Both the position numbers and the translations under genes were made by a program. DNA of 64,000 nucleotides from Pseudomonadota bacterium. Its GTDB lineage: Bacteria; Desulfobacterota; Desulfobulbia; Desulfobulbales; Desulfurivibrionaceae. Every line of letters starts with the position of its first letter. Position 1 is the stretch's first letter. The stretch spans positions 53,348 to 117,347 of the forward strand of contig JAHJRQ010000016.1 in NCBI GenBank assembly GCA_018830485.1, written 5' to 3'. The notes below the pieces were generated by a model that ran no database searches, had not been told where the DNA came from, and saw nothing but the letters and a program-made list of their open reading frames with translations. Positions 17,879-24,862 of the stretch are shown here, piece by piece.

Positions 17879-20293
17879 ATGGGCGTTTCAAGTTCGTTGT
17901 ACGCAAGTATCAGTGGTCTCAGCACCATGGGCAACGCCATGAGCGTTTTGGGTGATAATGTTTCCAACGTCAACACCATCGCCTTCAAATCCAGCCGGGC
18001 GACCTTCCAAGACGTTCTCTCCCAGTCCGTGGCCACTGCAGCGGGCGCGGCCCAGGTCGGACGCGGTGTGACCATGACCACCATCGACGGCATCTTTGCC
18101 CAGGGCTCCTTTGAGTCAACCTCCACGGCCACCGATCTGGCCATCGGCGGCCAGGGCTTCTTCATGCTCCGGGCCGCGGGCAGTGCCGAGGCGGACATGT
18201 ACACCCGGGCAGGAGAATTCCGCTTCGACAAGGAAGGCTTTTTGGTCAACCCCACAGGCAACTTTGTCCAGGGGTGGACATTGGACACCACCTCCGGCGA
18301 GCGGCAGGGCACCATCGGCGACATCAACCTCGGCAAGACCACCCCGCCGGTTGCAACCACCGGGATCCAGGTCATAGCCAACGTGGATTCCCGGAAGAAC
18401 AACGAAACCACCGAGCAGCGTTTGTTCGACGCCTGGAACGGCACCAATCCCGCGCTGCCCGTGCCGACCTCTCCCATCGACGCCGCGGCCTACGAGTACA
18501 CCACCGCCATCAAGGTCTATGACTCCGTGGGCGCGAGCCATGATCTCACCGTCTATTTCGACCGCACCACCGCGGATAACCAGTGGGAGTTCCTGGTCAC
18601 CTGCGAACCCAGCGAGGACAACCGGGTGCTGACCACCGGCCGTGATACCACCGGCGCCCTGGACGGCACCAACGACGAGGCTTCCATCTACACCCCGGAT
18701 ACCACCTACAACTACCAGAACCACAAGGGCGCCGGCGCCCTGCTTTATGGGGTGCTGGATTTCTCAACCTCCGGCGCCATCAGCAACATGAAGGCATGGA
18801 ACGTGCCTCCCGACGGCGAGGTGGACCCGGCTCAGAGCACCAATCTGCTGACCTTGGGCAATACGGACCAGTACTACTCCTTTGCCGCCAACTTCACCGG
18901 CGCTACGACCAACCAGATGATCGAGCTCAATCTCGGCGCCCGCTACAGCGGTCAGGCTACTGCGGTCTCCCAGATTCTGGTCACCGATGGCGCGGCCTAT
19001 GCCACCGCCGGAACCTCAACGCCCATTACCAAGGAAACCCTCTGGAATACAGTGTATGACTCCACCGGCACCCTGGTCGATACGACCACTCCGGCGGTGG
19101 TGACCTTTGCCGGGTATGATAACAGCGGCACTGCGGTGAACAACACCTATACCTTGGCGGCCACCGACAAGGTGCAGGATCTCCTCGATGTGCTGGACAC
19201 GACCTTCAATGTCACCTCCACCATTGATGCCATGGGGCGGATCAAGATGACCGACGCCACCGGCGGCGCCAGCGGCCTGGCCGTGACCACCTTTACCTTC
19301 AGCGCCGGGGCGAATCCCTTCGGCGCCAGCACCGCCACCACCAACACCTTCAATGTTACCACCGCTAAGCAGCAGGTGGTTTCCACGGCTCGGGCCACCA
19401 CGACCTTCCCAGGTTCAACGCCGATCACTGCCAGCACCCCCTTGACCAGTGTGTTCGACAGTGTGGGTGTCGCCCTTACCGCCACGGATGCCCTGGCTTT
19501 TGTCGGCGTGCGTGGAGACAACACTCCTGTGGTTGCAACCTTTACGGCAGGCACCGATTTTGGCTCACCCCTTACTGCGCCCAACAACCCTCCAACCATG
19601 CAGGACCTGCTTTCCTGGCTGGAAGAGCAGTTTCATGCCGAGGCCTCCATTGATGGCGCGGGGCGTTTGGTGCTCACCGACCGGGTGGCCGATGATGTTG
19701 CTGCCGCCGGGTATCACAGTCAGCTGGAAATCACCTCGATAACCAATGTCGCGCCGGGTGTTTCCTCTCCTTTTGGCGCAGGCCTCTTCACCACCATTGC
19801 CGCCGATGCCAGCGGCGAGGATGGCAGTCTGACCGGGGACACGATGAGCATCAATTTCAGCACCGAGGCATTGTCCACCACCCAGTACGCCAACAGCTCC
19901 ACCACCATATTTCAGGATCAGAACGGATTTGCCGCTGGCTTTTTGCAGTCGGTTTCCGTGGATACCAGCGGGGTCATCACCGGCAACTACTCCAACGGGC
20001 AGGTTCTGGAAAGGGCCCAGGTGGCCCTGGCCAGCTTCAACAACCTGGCTGGGCTCAACAAGGAGGGCGGCAATATCTTCCGGGAAACCAGTGAGTCCGG
20101 CGCGCCCATCACCGGCCCTCCTGCAACCAACGGCCTGGGCACGATCTCGCCAAACTCGCTGGAGCAGTCCAACGTGGACTTGGGTGCTGAGTTCGTCAAG
20201 CTGATCACCACCCAGCGCGGCTTCCAGGCCAACTCAAAAATCATCACCACCACCGACGAGATGCTGGCGGATTTGATCAACATCAAGCGGTAA
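17879..20293 (+). CDS. flgE: flagellar hook protein FlgE (large form)
   Basis: Structural subunit of the hook. The N-terminal rod domain reads SLYASISGLSTMGNAMSVLG and NVSNVNTIAFKSSRATFQD, followed by the FlgE signature LAIGGQGFFML. The C-terminal helix is LEQSNVDLGAEFVKLITTQR, GFQANSKIITTTDEMLADLI. At 804 residues it is almost twice the E. coli length; the extra mass is a Thr/Ala/Gly-rich surface region (about residues 300-680) made of repeated beta-rich segments. AGGAGG lies upstream of the ATG and a terminator follows the gene. Confidence 0.95.
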   Translation: MGVSSSLYASISGLSTMGNAMSVLGDNVSNVNTIAFKSSRATFQDVLSQSVATAAGAAQVGRGVTMTTIDGIFAQGSFESTSTATDLAIGGQGFFMLRAAGSAEADMYTRAGEFRFDKEGFLVNPTGNFVQGWTLDTTSGERQGTIGDINLGKTTPPVATTGIQVIANVDSRKNNETTEQRLFDAWNGTNPALPVPTSPIDAAAYEYTTAIKVYDSVGASHDLTVYFDRTTADNQWEFLVTCEPSEDNRVLTTGRDTTGALDGTNDEASIYTPDTTYNYQNHKGAGALLYGVLDFSTSGAISNMKAWNVPPDGEVDPAQSTNLLTLGNTDQYYSFAANFTGATTNQMIELNLGARYSGQATAVSQILVTDGAAYATAGTSTPITKETLWNTVYDSTGTLVDTTTPAVVTFAGYDNSGTAVNNTYTLAATDKVQDLLDVLDTTFNVTSTIDAMGRIKMTDATGGASGLAVTTFTFSAGANPFGASTATTNTFNVTTAKQQVVSTARATTTFPGSTPITASTPLTSVFDSVGVALTATDALAFVGVRGDNTPVVATFTAGTDFGSPLTAPNNPPTMQDLLSWLEEQFHAEASIDGAGRLVLTDRVADDVAAAGYHSQLEITSITNVAPGVSSPFGAGLFTTIAADASGEDGSLTGDTMSINFSTEALSTTQYANSSTTIFQDQNGFAAGFLQSVSVDTSGVITGNYSNGQVLERAQVALASFNNLAGLNKEGGNIFRETSESGAPITGPPATNGLGTISPNSLEQSNVDLGAEFVKLITTQRGFQANSKIITTTDEMLADLINIKR

Positions 20294-20320
20294 GCTTTTA
20301 ATCCAAGTCTCCTGCCTTAG

Positions 20321-20357
20321 CCGGCGGTTCGGAATATTCCGAGCCGCCGGTTTTTTT
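20321..20357 (+). terminator. intrinsic terminator of the hook operon
   Basis: CCGGCGGTTCGGAATATTCCGAGCCGCCGG is an almost complete inverted repeat followed by seven T. One mismatched pair lies in the stem. (Stem described as two arms, 20321-20335 and 20336-20350.). Confidence 0.93.
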
Positions 20358-20383
20358 GTGGGGTAAGAAACACACCCCTCCCT

Positions 20384-20420
20384 CACCCCGCTTTCTTCCA
20401 CCAGAGGAGAGGGCGGGGTG
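20384..20420. repeat. small G/C inverted repeat
   Basis: CACCCCGC (20384-20391) pairs with GCGGGGTG (20413-20420). The sequence type (CTCCCTCACCCC...GGAGAGGG) recurs at 23511-23614. Confidence 0.5.
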
Positions 20421-20485
20421 TAAGAGCTGCGCGACAGGTGAATCTGTTTCGTGAAAAACCCCCTTGCATTCAAGTGTCAATAGTG

Positions 20486-20500
20486 ATACTAATTTAGTAT
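20486..20500 (+). promoter_or_regulatory. palindrome over the hicA start codon, candidate operator
   Basis: ATACTAA T TTAGTAT is a perfect 7+1+7 palindrome whose last two bases are the first two of the hicA ATG. No ribosome site is visible, so the message may be leaderless. Binding by HicB would block both promoter and start. Confidence 0.5.
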
Positions 20501-20753
20501 GAAAAAAATAGAAGCGATAATCGCAGCAGCCATAAACAACCCGGCGGACGTGCTTTTTTCCGATCTGTGCCGGGTCTGTAATCATTATTTTGGTCAGCCG
20601 AGGCAACAGGGCACAAGCCACCGGGTATACAGGACTCCGTGGCAGGGAGACCCAAGGGTGAATATTCAAAAATCTGGGAACAAGGCAAAGGCCTATCAGG
20701 TCAAGCAGGTTCTCAAGGCGATTAGCAGAATGGAGAAAGAACATGGCAAATAA
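20499..20753 (+). CDS. hicA: HicA-family toxin
   Basis: Small (84 residues) dsRBD-fold mRNA interferase of a type II toxin-antitoxin system. The core GTSHRVYRTP holds the catalytic His of HicA (GSSHH-type motif), after NPADVLFSDLCRVCNHYFGQ and before VNIQKSGNKAKAYQVKQVLK. It belongs to the longer HicA subtype that carries WQGDPRVNIQ. It overlaps hicB by 11 bases, a sign of translational coupling. The pair sits between the two hook-protein loci and does not belong to either operon. The ATG has no Shine-Dalgarno sequence. Confidence 0.85.
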   Translation: MKKIEAIIAAAINNPADVLFSDLCRVCNHYFGQPRQQGTSHRVYRTPWQGDPRVNIQKSGNKAKAYQVKQVLKAISRMEKEHGK

Positions 20754-21069
20754 AGATCATTACACCTACCGGGTAACATGGTCAGCGGAAGACAACGAAT
20801 ATATCGGACTGTGCGCCGAGTTTCCTTCATTAAGCTGGCTTGCTGATTCACAGCCTGCCGCCCTTGTCGGGATCATGCAGGTGGTTGCCGACGTGGTTGC
20901 CGATATGGAGCGAAACGGAGAGCCTGTGCCTGAGCCTATTGCCGACAGGACATACAGCGGCAAGTTCATGGTCAGGGTTCCGCCGGATACCCACCGCGCC
21001 CTTGCCATCAAAGCCGCAGAGGTTGGCGCAAGCATAAACCGGATTGTCAGTGAGAAGCTGGCCCGATAA
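20743..21069 (+). CDS. hicB: HicB-family antitoxin
   Basis: Antitoxin of the hicAB pair, 108 residues. The N-terminal HicB fold shows HYTYRVTWSAEDNEYIGLCA and EFPSLSWLADSQPAALVGIM. The C-terminal ribbon-helix-helix DNA-binding part is GKFMVRVPPDTHRALAIKAA, VGASINRIVSEKLAR. It should neutralise HicA and repress the operon. An in-frame ATG and the coupling to hicA support the start at 20743. Confidence 0.88.
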   Translation: MANKDHYTYRVTWSAEDNEYIGLCAEFPSLSWLADSQPAALVGIMQVVADVVADMERNGEPVPEPIADRTYSGKFMVRVPPDTHRALAIKAAEVGASINRIVSEKLAR

Positions 21070-21481
21070 GCGAGAAGTAAAAGAGCCGGCCTATTTTCCG
21101 CATATGTTTTCAATCGTAGGCTGGGCAGATACTTCAAAGACTCCATATGGGAGAACGCTTATGTCGGATACGCCCAGGATCAGCTATCTGACTCTCCTCA
21201 TGGAAGCCAACCTGCAACAGAGTTTTGGCGCTTGCAGGCAAAAGTCTTAATCGGTGGGCGGCAAAAGTCATTAAAGAGGCGGCACAGGTGTAGCGGGGAG
21301 GTGGGCTAGGAGTTCCCTGAAAGGAAAGACGAATGAAACCCGATAATTGTCATTCCCGCGCAGAGCCTGCCCTCGACCAGATCGGGGGCGGGAATCCATG
21401 ATGGACTGAAGTTGCAGAAAAGGATTCCCGATAAAAGCACTCGGGAATGACCTATGGGGCTTTTACAAGAGCATCAAATGA
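21070..21481. other. intergenic region with a partial dispersed repeat
   Basis: No gene is supported. At 21349-21451 the arms GTCATTCCCGCGC and TCGGGAATGAC with inner GGGCGGGAATCCATGATGGA resemble the common GTCATTCCCG...CGGGAATGAC type of dispersed repeat. The rest (21070-21348) may be decayed sequence downstream of hicB. Confidence 0.5.
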
Positions 21482-23377
21482 TTACCTGATCATCTGAATC
21501 AGTTTTTCATACATCTCATCGGCGGTGGAAAGGCTTTTGGCGTTGGCCTGGAAGGCCCGCTGGGTGGTGATGACATCCACCATCTCCCTGCCGATGTCCA
21601 CGTTGGACATCTCCAGGCTGTAGTTGGCGGCGGTGCCGAAGGACGGCTGGCCGGCGGTGCCGATTATTGCCATGCCCGCTTCATCTGTGGCGACGAAGTT
21701 GTTGCCGCCCACGGAGCGCAATCCTTGCAGGTTCATGAAGTTGGCCAGCACCAGTTGGGCCTGGGTGATGTTCTGGCCGTTGGAATACTGCCCCGTGATA
21801 AAGCCCTGGCTGTCCACGCTGATGTCCTGGAGCCTGCCTTTGCCGTATCCGTTCTGACTTTGATACAGTATCGAGGAAGGGGTCGCGTAGTTGGTGGTGG
21901 TCAACCCCGCGCTTTGATACCGGTTTTCGAGCTCAACGGTGAAGGTGGAATTCTGGTTGCCGAAGATCTGGGCAATGGTCGGGTCGGTGAGCGGGGTGGC
22001 CCCGCCGGTATTGGCATGGGTGATTGAGGAGATCGTCAGTTGGCTTTCTCCCACTTCGGTGTCGGTGAGGGTGAGTTGGCCGTTGCTTATTCCGGCGGTG
22101 CAGGCAAACTGGGCCTCCAGTCCGGCAAGAAAATCCGCCACTGTCTGGGAATAATCCACCGTGTAGGTGTATGAGGCCGCGGTTCCGTCTCCGTTGGTAC
22201 CTTGGAGGGTGATCGTGTCACCGGCCTGCACGGTGTTGCCGAGGCTGTCCGAAACCGTGTTCCAGGTGGAGGTGGCGCTGATGAGCCCCGAGGTGGTGGC
22301 GGAGCTGAAGGCCGGAGCGGGACTGATCACCGTCTGTGGCGTCGGGGCATTGCCAAAGCTCAGGGTTGAGGAGTTGTTGACCGGAGTGCCGGTAAAGTTG
22401 AAGTCGAAGCTGTAGTAGGATTCGCCCCTGGCAAGGGTAAGCAGGTTGGTGACACCGGCCGGATCGACGTTGCCGTCGGGCGGCACGTTCCAGCACTGGA
22501 TGTTGCTCAGGTCGCCGTTGCTTGAGAAGGAGAGCACGCCGTAGAGCAGGGCGCCGGCCCCCTTGTCCGTTGCGCTGTCGTACCGGGTGCCGCCGGTGCT
22601 CAGCCGCTGATCCAAGGCGGGGTTGCAGGTGACGAGAAACTCCTGTTCGTTGGGGTTTGCGGTTGCATCGAAATAGACGGTGAGGTCGTAGGTGGTTGAG
22701 GGAGTCGAGAATGGAGTGGTTTCATCGGCCGGCCCGTATATCTTCAGCGCGGTTTTAAAGTCGTAGTTGTTCGCGGCAATGGGTTGGGCGGTGTCGGTCC
22801 CGTTCCAACTGTCAAACAGGGTAATCGGGCTGGCGGTTGGCTCCTGCAAGGCCGGATTGTTCTGGATGTTCAGCATCAGTTGCACCTGGTTGGTCGCCGA
22901 TTGGGGCGCAATGCTCTTGACCAGGATATCGCTGACCGCAGTGGGCGAGCCGGTGGAGGCGCTCAGGTTATAGCCCTGCACGAACTGGCCGGTCTGGGTG
23001 GTCAGATTGTAGGCGTTGGGCTCGGCGCCCAGGTGATTCACCAGATCGAAGTTTCCGGAACGGGTGTAGGTGTTTGCCATGGTGATGTCGGGAGGGCGCA
23101 CCATGAAGAAGCCCGGACCGCTGAGCGCCATGTCCGTGGCCTTGCCGGTGGTTCCAATCATGCCGTCGCTAAAGGAGGTCCCGATGTTGCCAAGCCGGAC
23201 GCCGTGTCCCACGGAGATGGAGCCGAGGGTGGTTTCAAAAATGTCGGCGAACTGGGTTTGGCTTGTCTTGAAGGAGTTGGTGTTGACATTGGCGACATTG
23301 TTTGCCGTGACGTTGAGCTTCTGGCTCATGGCGTTTACGCCGCTTATGCCGTTGTAGAAAGATGCCAGTAAATCCAT
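21482..23377 (-). CDS. second flagellar hook protein (FlgE-like)
   Basis: Hook-family protein of 631 residues with the same architecture as the flgE at 17879: N-terminal SFYNGISGVNAMSQKLNVTA, NNVANVNTNSFKTSQTQFAD, then MALSGPGFFMVRP, and C-terminal MSNVDIGREMVDVITTQRAF, QANAKSLSTADEMYEKLIQM. The middle, variable part differs strongly from that of the first copy. The start is ATG 23377; a longer frame to 23431 crosses its sigma-54 promoter and is rejected. It may form a second hook, a hook segment or a rod-hook junction. Which of the two is the main hook protein cannot be told here. Confidence 0.88.
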   Translation of the reverse strand: MDLLASFYNGISGVNAMSQKLNVTANNVANVNTNSFKTSQTQFADIFETTLGSISVGHGVRLGNIGTSFSDGMIGTTGKATDMALSGPGFFMVRPPDITMANTYTRSGNFDLVNHLGAEPNAYNLTTQTGQFVQGYNLSASTGSPTAVSDILVKSIAPQSATNQVQLMLNIQNNPALQEPTASPITLFDSWNGTDTAQPIAANNYDFKTALKIYGPADETTPFSTPSTTYDLTVYFDATANPNEQEFLVTCNPALDQRLSTGGTRYDSATDKGAGALLYGVLSFSSNGDLSNIQCWNVPPDGNVDPAGVTNLLTLARGESYYSFDFNFTGTPVNNSSTLSFGNAPTPQTVISPAPAFSSATTSGLISATSTWNTVSDSLGNTVQAGDTITLQGTNGDGTAASYTYTVDYSQTVADFLAGLEAQFACTAGISNGQLTLTDTEVGESQLTISSITHANTGGATPLTDPTIAQIFGNQNSTFTVELENRYQSAGLTTTNYATPSSILYQSQNGYGKGRLQDISVDSQGFITGQYSNGQNITQAQLVLANFMNLQGLRSVGGNNFVATDEAGMAIIGTAGQPSFGTAANYSLEMSNVDIGREMVDVITTQRAFQANAKSLSTADEMYEKLIQMIR

Positions 23378-23426
23378 GGTGCGCCTCGCATGATGTTTTG
23401 GATATGGAGCTGCCGCTTTAATGCAA

Positions 23427-23442
23427 AGCAAGACCCATGCCA
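23427..23442 (-). promoter_or_regulatory. sigma-54 promoter of the second hook gene
   Basis: Read on the minus strand from 23442: TGGCAT, five bases (GGGTC), TTGCT. Spacing matches the RpoN consensus with one change in the -24 box. It lies about 50 bases upstream of ATG 23377. Confidence 0.8.
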
Positions 23443-23510
23443 GAAGGCGGAGCGAGGAACGTTTGGCGTAAACTGAGTTATTTCACTAGTACCTCATAAC
23501 TCTTGAAAAC

Positions 23511-23614
23511 TCCCCTCCCCTTGGGGGAGGGGTTGGGGGTGGGGGTTGTTGCAACATGCTGATATACCGGCAAGTTCCCCCTCTCCCTCACCCTCCCCCG
23601 CCAGGGGAGAGGGG
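23511..23614. repeat. C/G-tract inverted repeat
   Basis: TCCCCTCCCCTTGGGGGAGG at the left and CAGGGGAGAGGGG at the right enclose CTCCCTCACCCTCCCCC. It is a low-complexity dispersed repeat between the second hook gene and cooC. A further inverted repeat, TGTTCCGGG (23682-23690) with CCCGGAACA (23711-23719), lies just after the cooC 3' end. Confidence 0.6.
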
Positions 23615-23735
23615 ATTAATGGAGTGTCGGTAAAAAGTTGCAAGGTGCCAGGTTGATTGTGGTTGGCGCAAGGGGATCGCTTGTTCCGGGGCCGGGAAAA
23701 TTTTTCCGAACCCGGAACAGGGAGGTAATGTTGTC

Positions 23736-24494
23736 CTATTGCAGAAATGCGTCGAAGATGGCGAAAGCCTTTTGCAGTACAGGCACATCCGCGTTGAGCG
23801 TTAGATACGATTTGCCCGCGATCTCCTGGGCCACCAGTTCGTTGCTCGCAGGCAGCAGGCCGCCCAAGGGCAGATCGGTGGATTGCACCGCCTCGTCTAT
23901 TTTGGCCAGCAATTCAGGGCTTGCCGGTTCCGGCACCCGGTTGACGATGAGGCATTTCTTCGTGATCGTGATGGCCAGGGGGCCGGTGAGTTCGGCAATC
24001 CTGGTGGCGGTCATGATGCCCCGGGCCGAGGGGTCGGAGACCACGATGAGATAGTCGATATCGCGCAGGTTCATGCGGCTGAGATGCTCCATGCCCGCCT
24101 CGTTGTCCACCACGATGTACTTGTAGTTCTCTGCCAGATGATCCATGGTCATGGCCAGATGCTGGTTGGCCGCGCAGTAGCAGCCCGGCCCGTCGGGCTG
24201 GCCCATGGCCATGAGGTCGAAGCCGTTTGCTTCCACCAGGGCCTGGTGCACCTTCATCTCCATGTACTGGTCCCGGGTCATGTTGGGCGGCATGTCGCCC
24301 TTGAGATCCTTTCTGATCTGGCCGATGGTGGCGCCGAGTTTCAGACCCAGCAGCTCGTTGAGGTTGGCGTTGGCATCGGCATCCACGGCCAGGATGGGGG
24401 TCATGTTCCGTTCGGTGAGGTATTTGATGAGCAGGGCGGAAATGGTGGTCTTGCCGACCCCGCCTTTGCCGGCCAGGGCAATGATTTTAGGCAT
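23736..24494 (-). CDS. cooC: CooC-type nickel-insertion ATPase
   Basis: P-loop ATPase of the MinD/ParA type that inserts nickel into carbon monoxide dehydrogenase. The deviant Walker A is GKGGVGKTT (residues 9-17). The CxC pair C105/C107 in GPGCYCAANQ is the metal-binding feature of CooC dimers. Also present are DADANANLNELLG and the VVDNEAGMEHLSR switch. ATG 24494 has GGAG seven bases upstream and gives 252 residues, as expected; a longer frame to 24638 is repeat-derived. No CODH/ACS gene is nearby, so it acts on an enzyme encoded elsewhere. Confidence 0.88.
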   Translation of the reverse strand: MPKIIALAGKGGVGKTTISALLIKYLTERNMTPILAVDADANANLNELLGLKLGATIGQIRKDLKGDMPPNMTRDQYMEMKVHQALVEANGFDLMAMGQPDGPGCYCAANQHLAMTMDHLAENYKYIVVDNEAGMEHLSRMNLRDIDYLIVVSDPSARGIMTATRIAELTGPLAITITKKCLIVNRVPEPASPELLAKIDEAVQSTDLPLGGLLPASNELVAQEIAGKSYLTLNADVPVLQKAFAIFDAFLQ

Positions 24495-24563
24495 GGGATT
24501 TCTCCGGAGGAGGACTTTTGAACGAATCCTATGGACTCGCAATACCCTAGAAAAGCTGAATTT

Positions 24564-24668
24564 CGTCATTCCGGCGCAGGCCGGAGGTAAGGGAGCGAAG
24601 CGAGACTCCGATCCAGTCTTTTTCAGTAGTTGCAGCAAGGCTGGACCCCGGCCTTCGCCGGGGTGACG
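24564..24668. repeat. dispersed palindromic repeat, family A copy 2
   Basis: Starts CGTCATTCCGGCGCAGGCCG, includes GAGCGAAGCGAGACTCCGAT and GATCCAGT, and ends CCGGCCTTCGCCGGGGTGAC. It lies between cooC and ileS, which diverge. Confidence 0.85.
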
Positions 24669-24862
24669 AGTTGTTTAATCCAGGGATTCTTGACGAACCT
24701 AGTATAGGAATCATTCCGATGAATGTCAAAGGGAAAGCCGCTCTGCAGAGCGAACCGCCCGGAATCCCGGCGATTTTACCCTTGCAACTTGCGGGTGAGC
24801 TGGTATGTTTGCTTGTTTCGGCACTCAGCACTCAGCAGTCAGTTAAAATATGGAGATCACCC

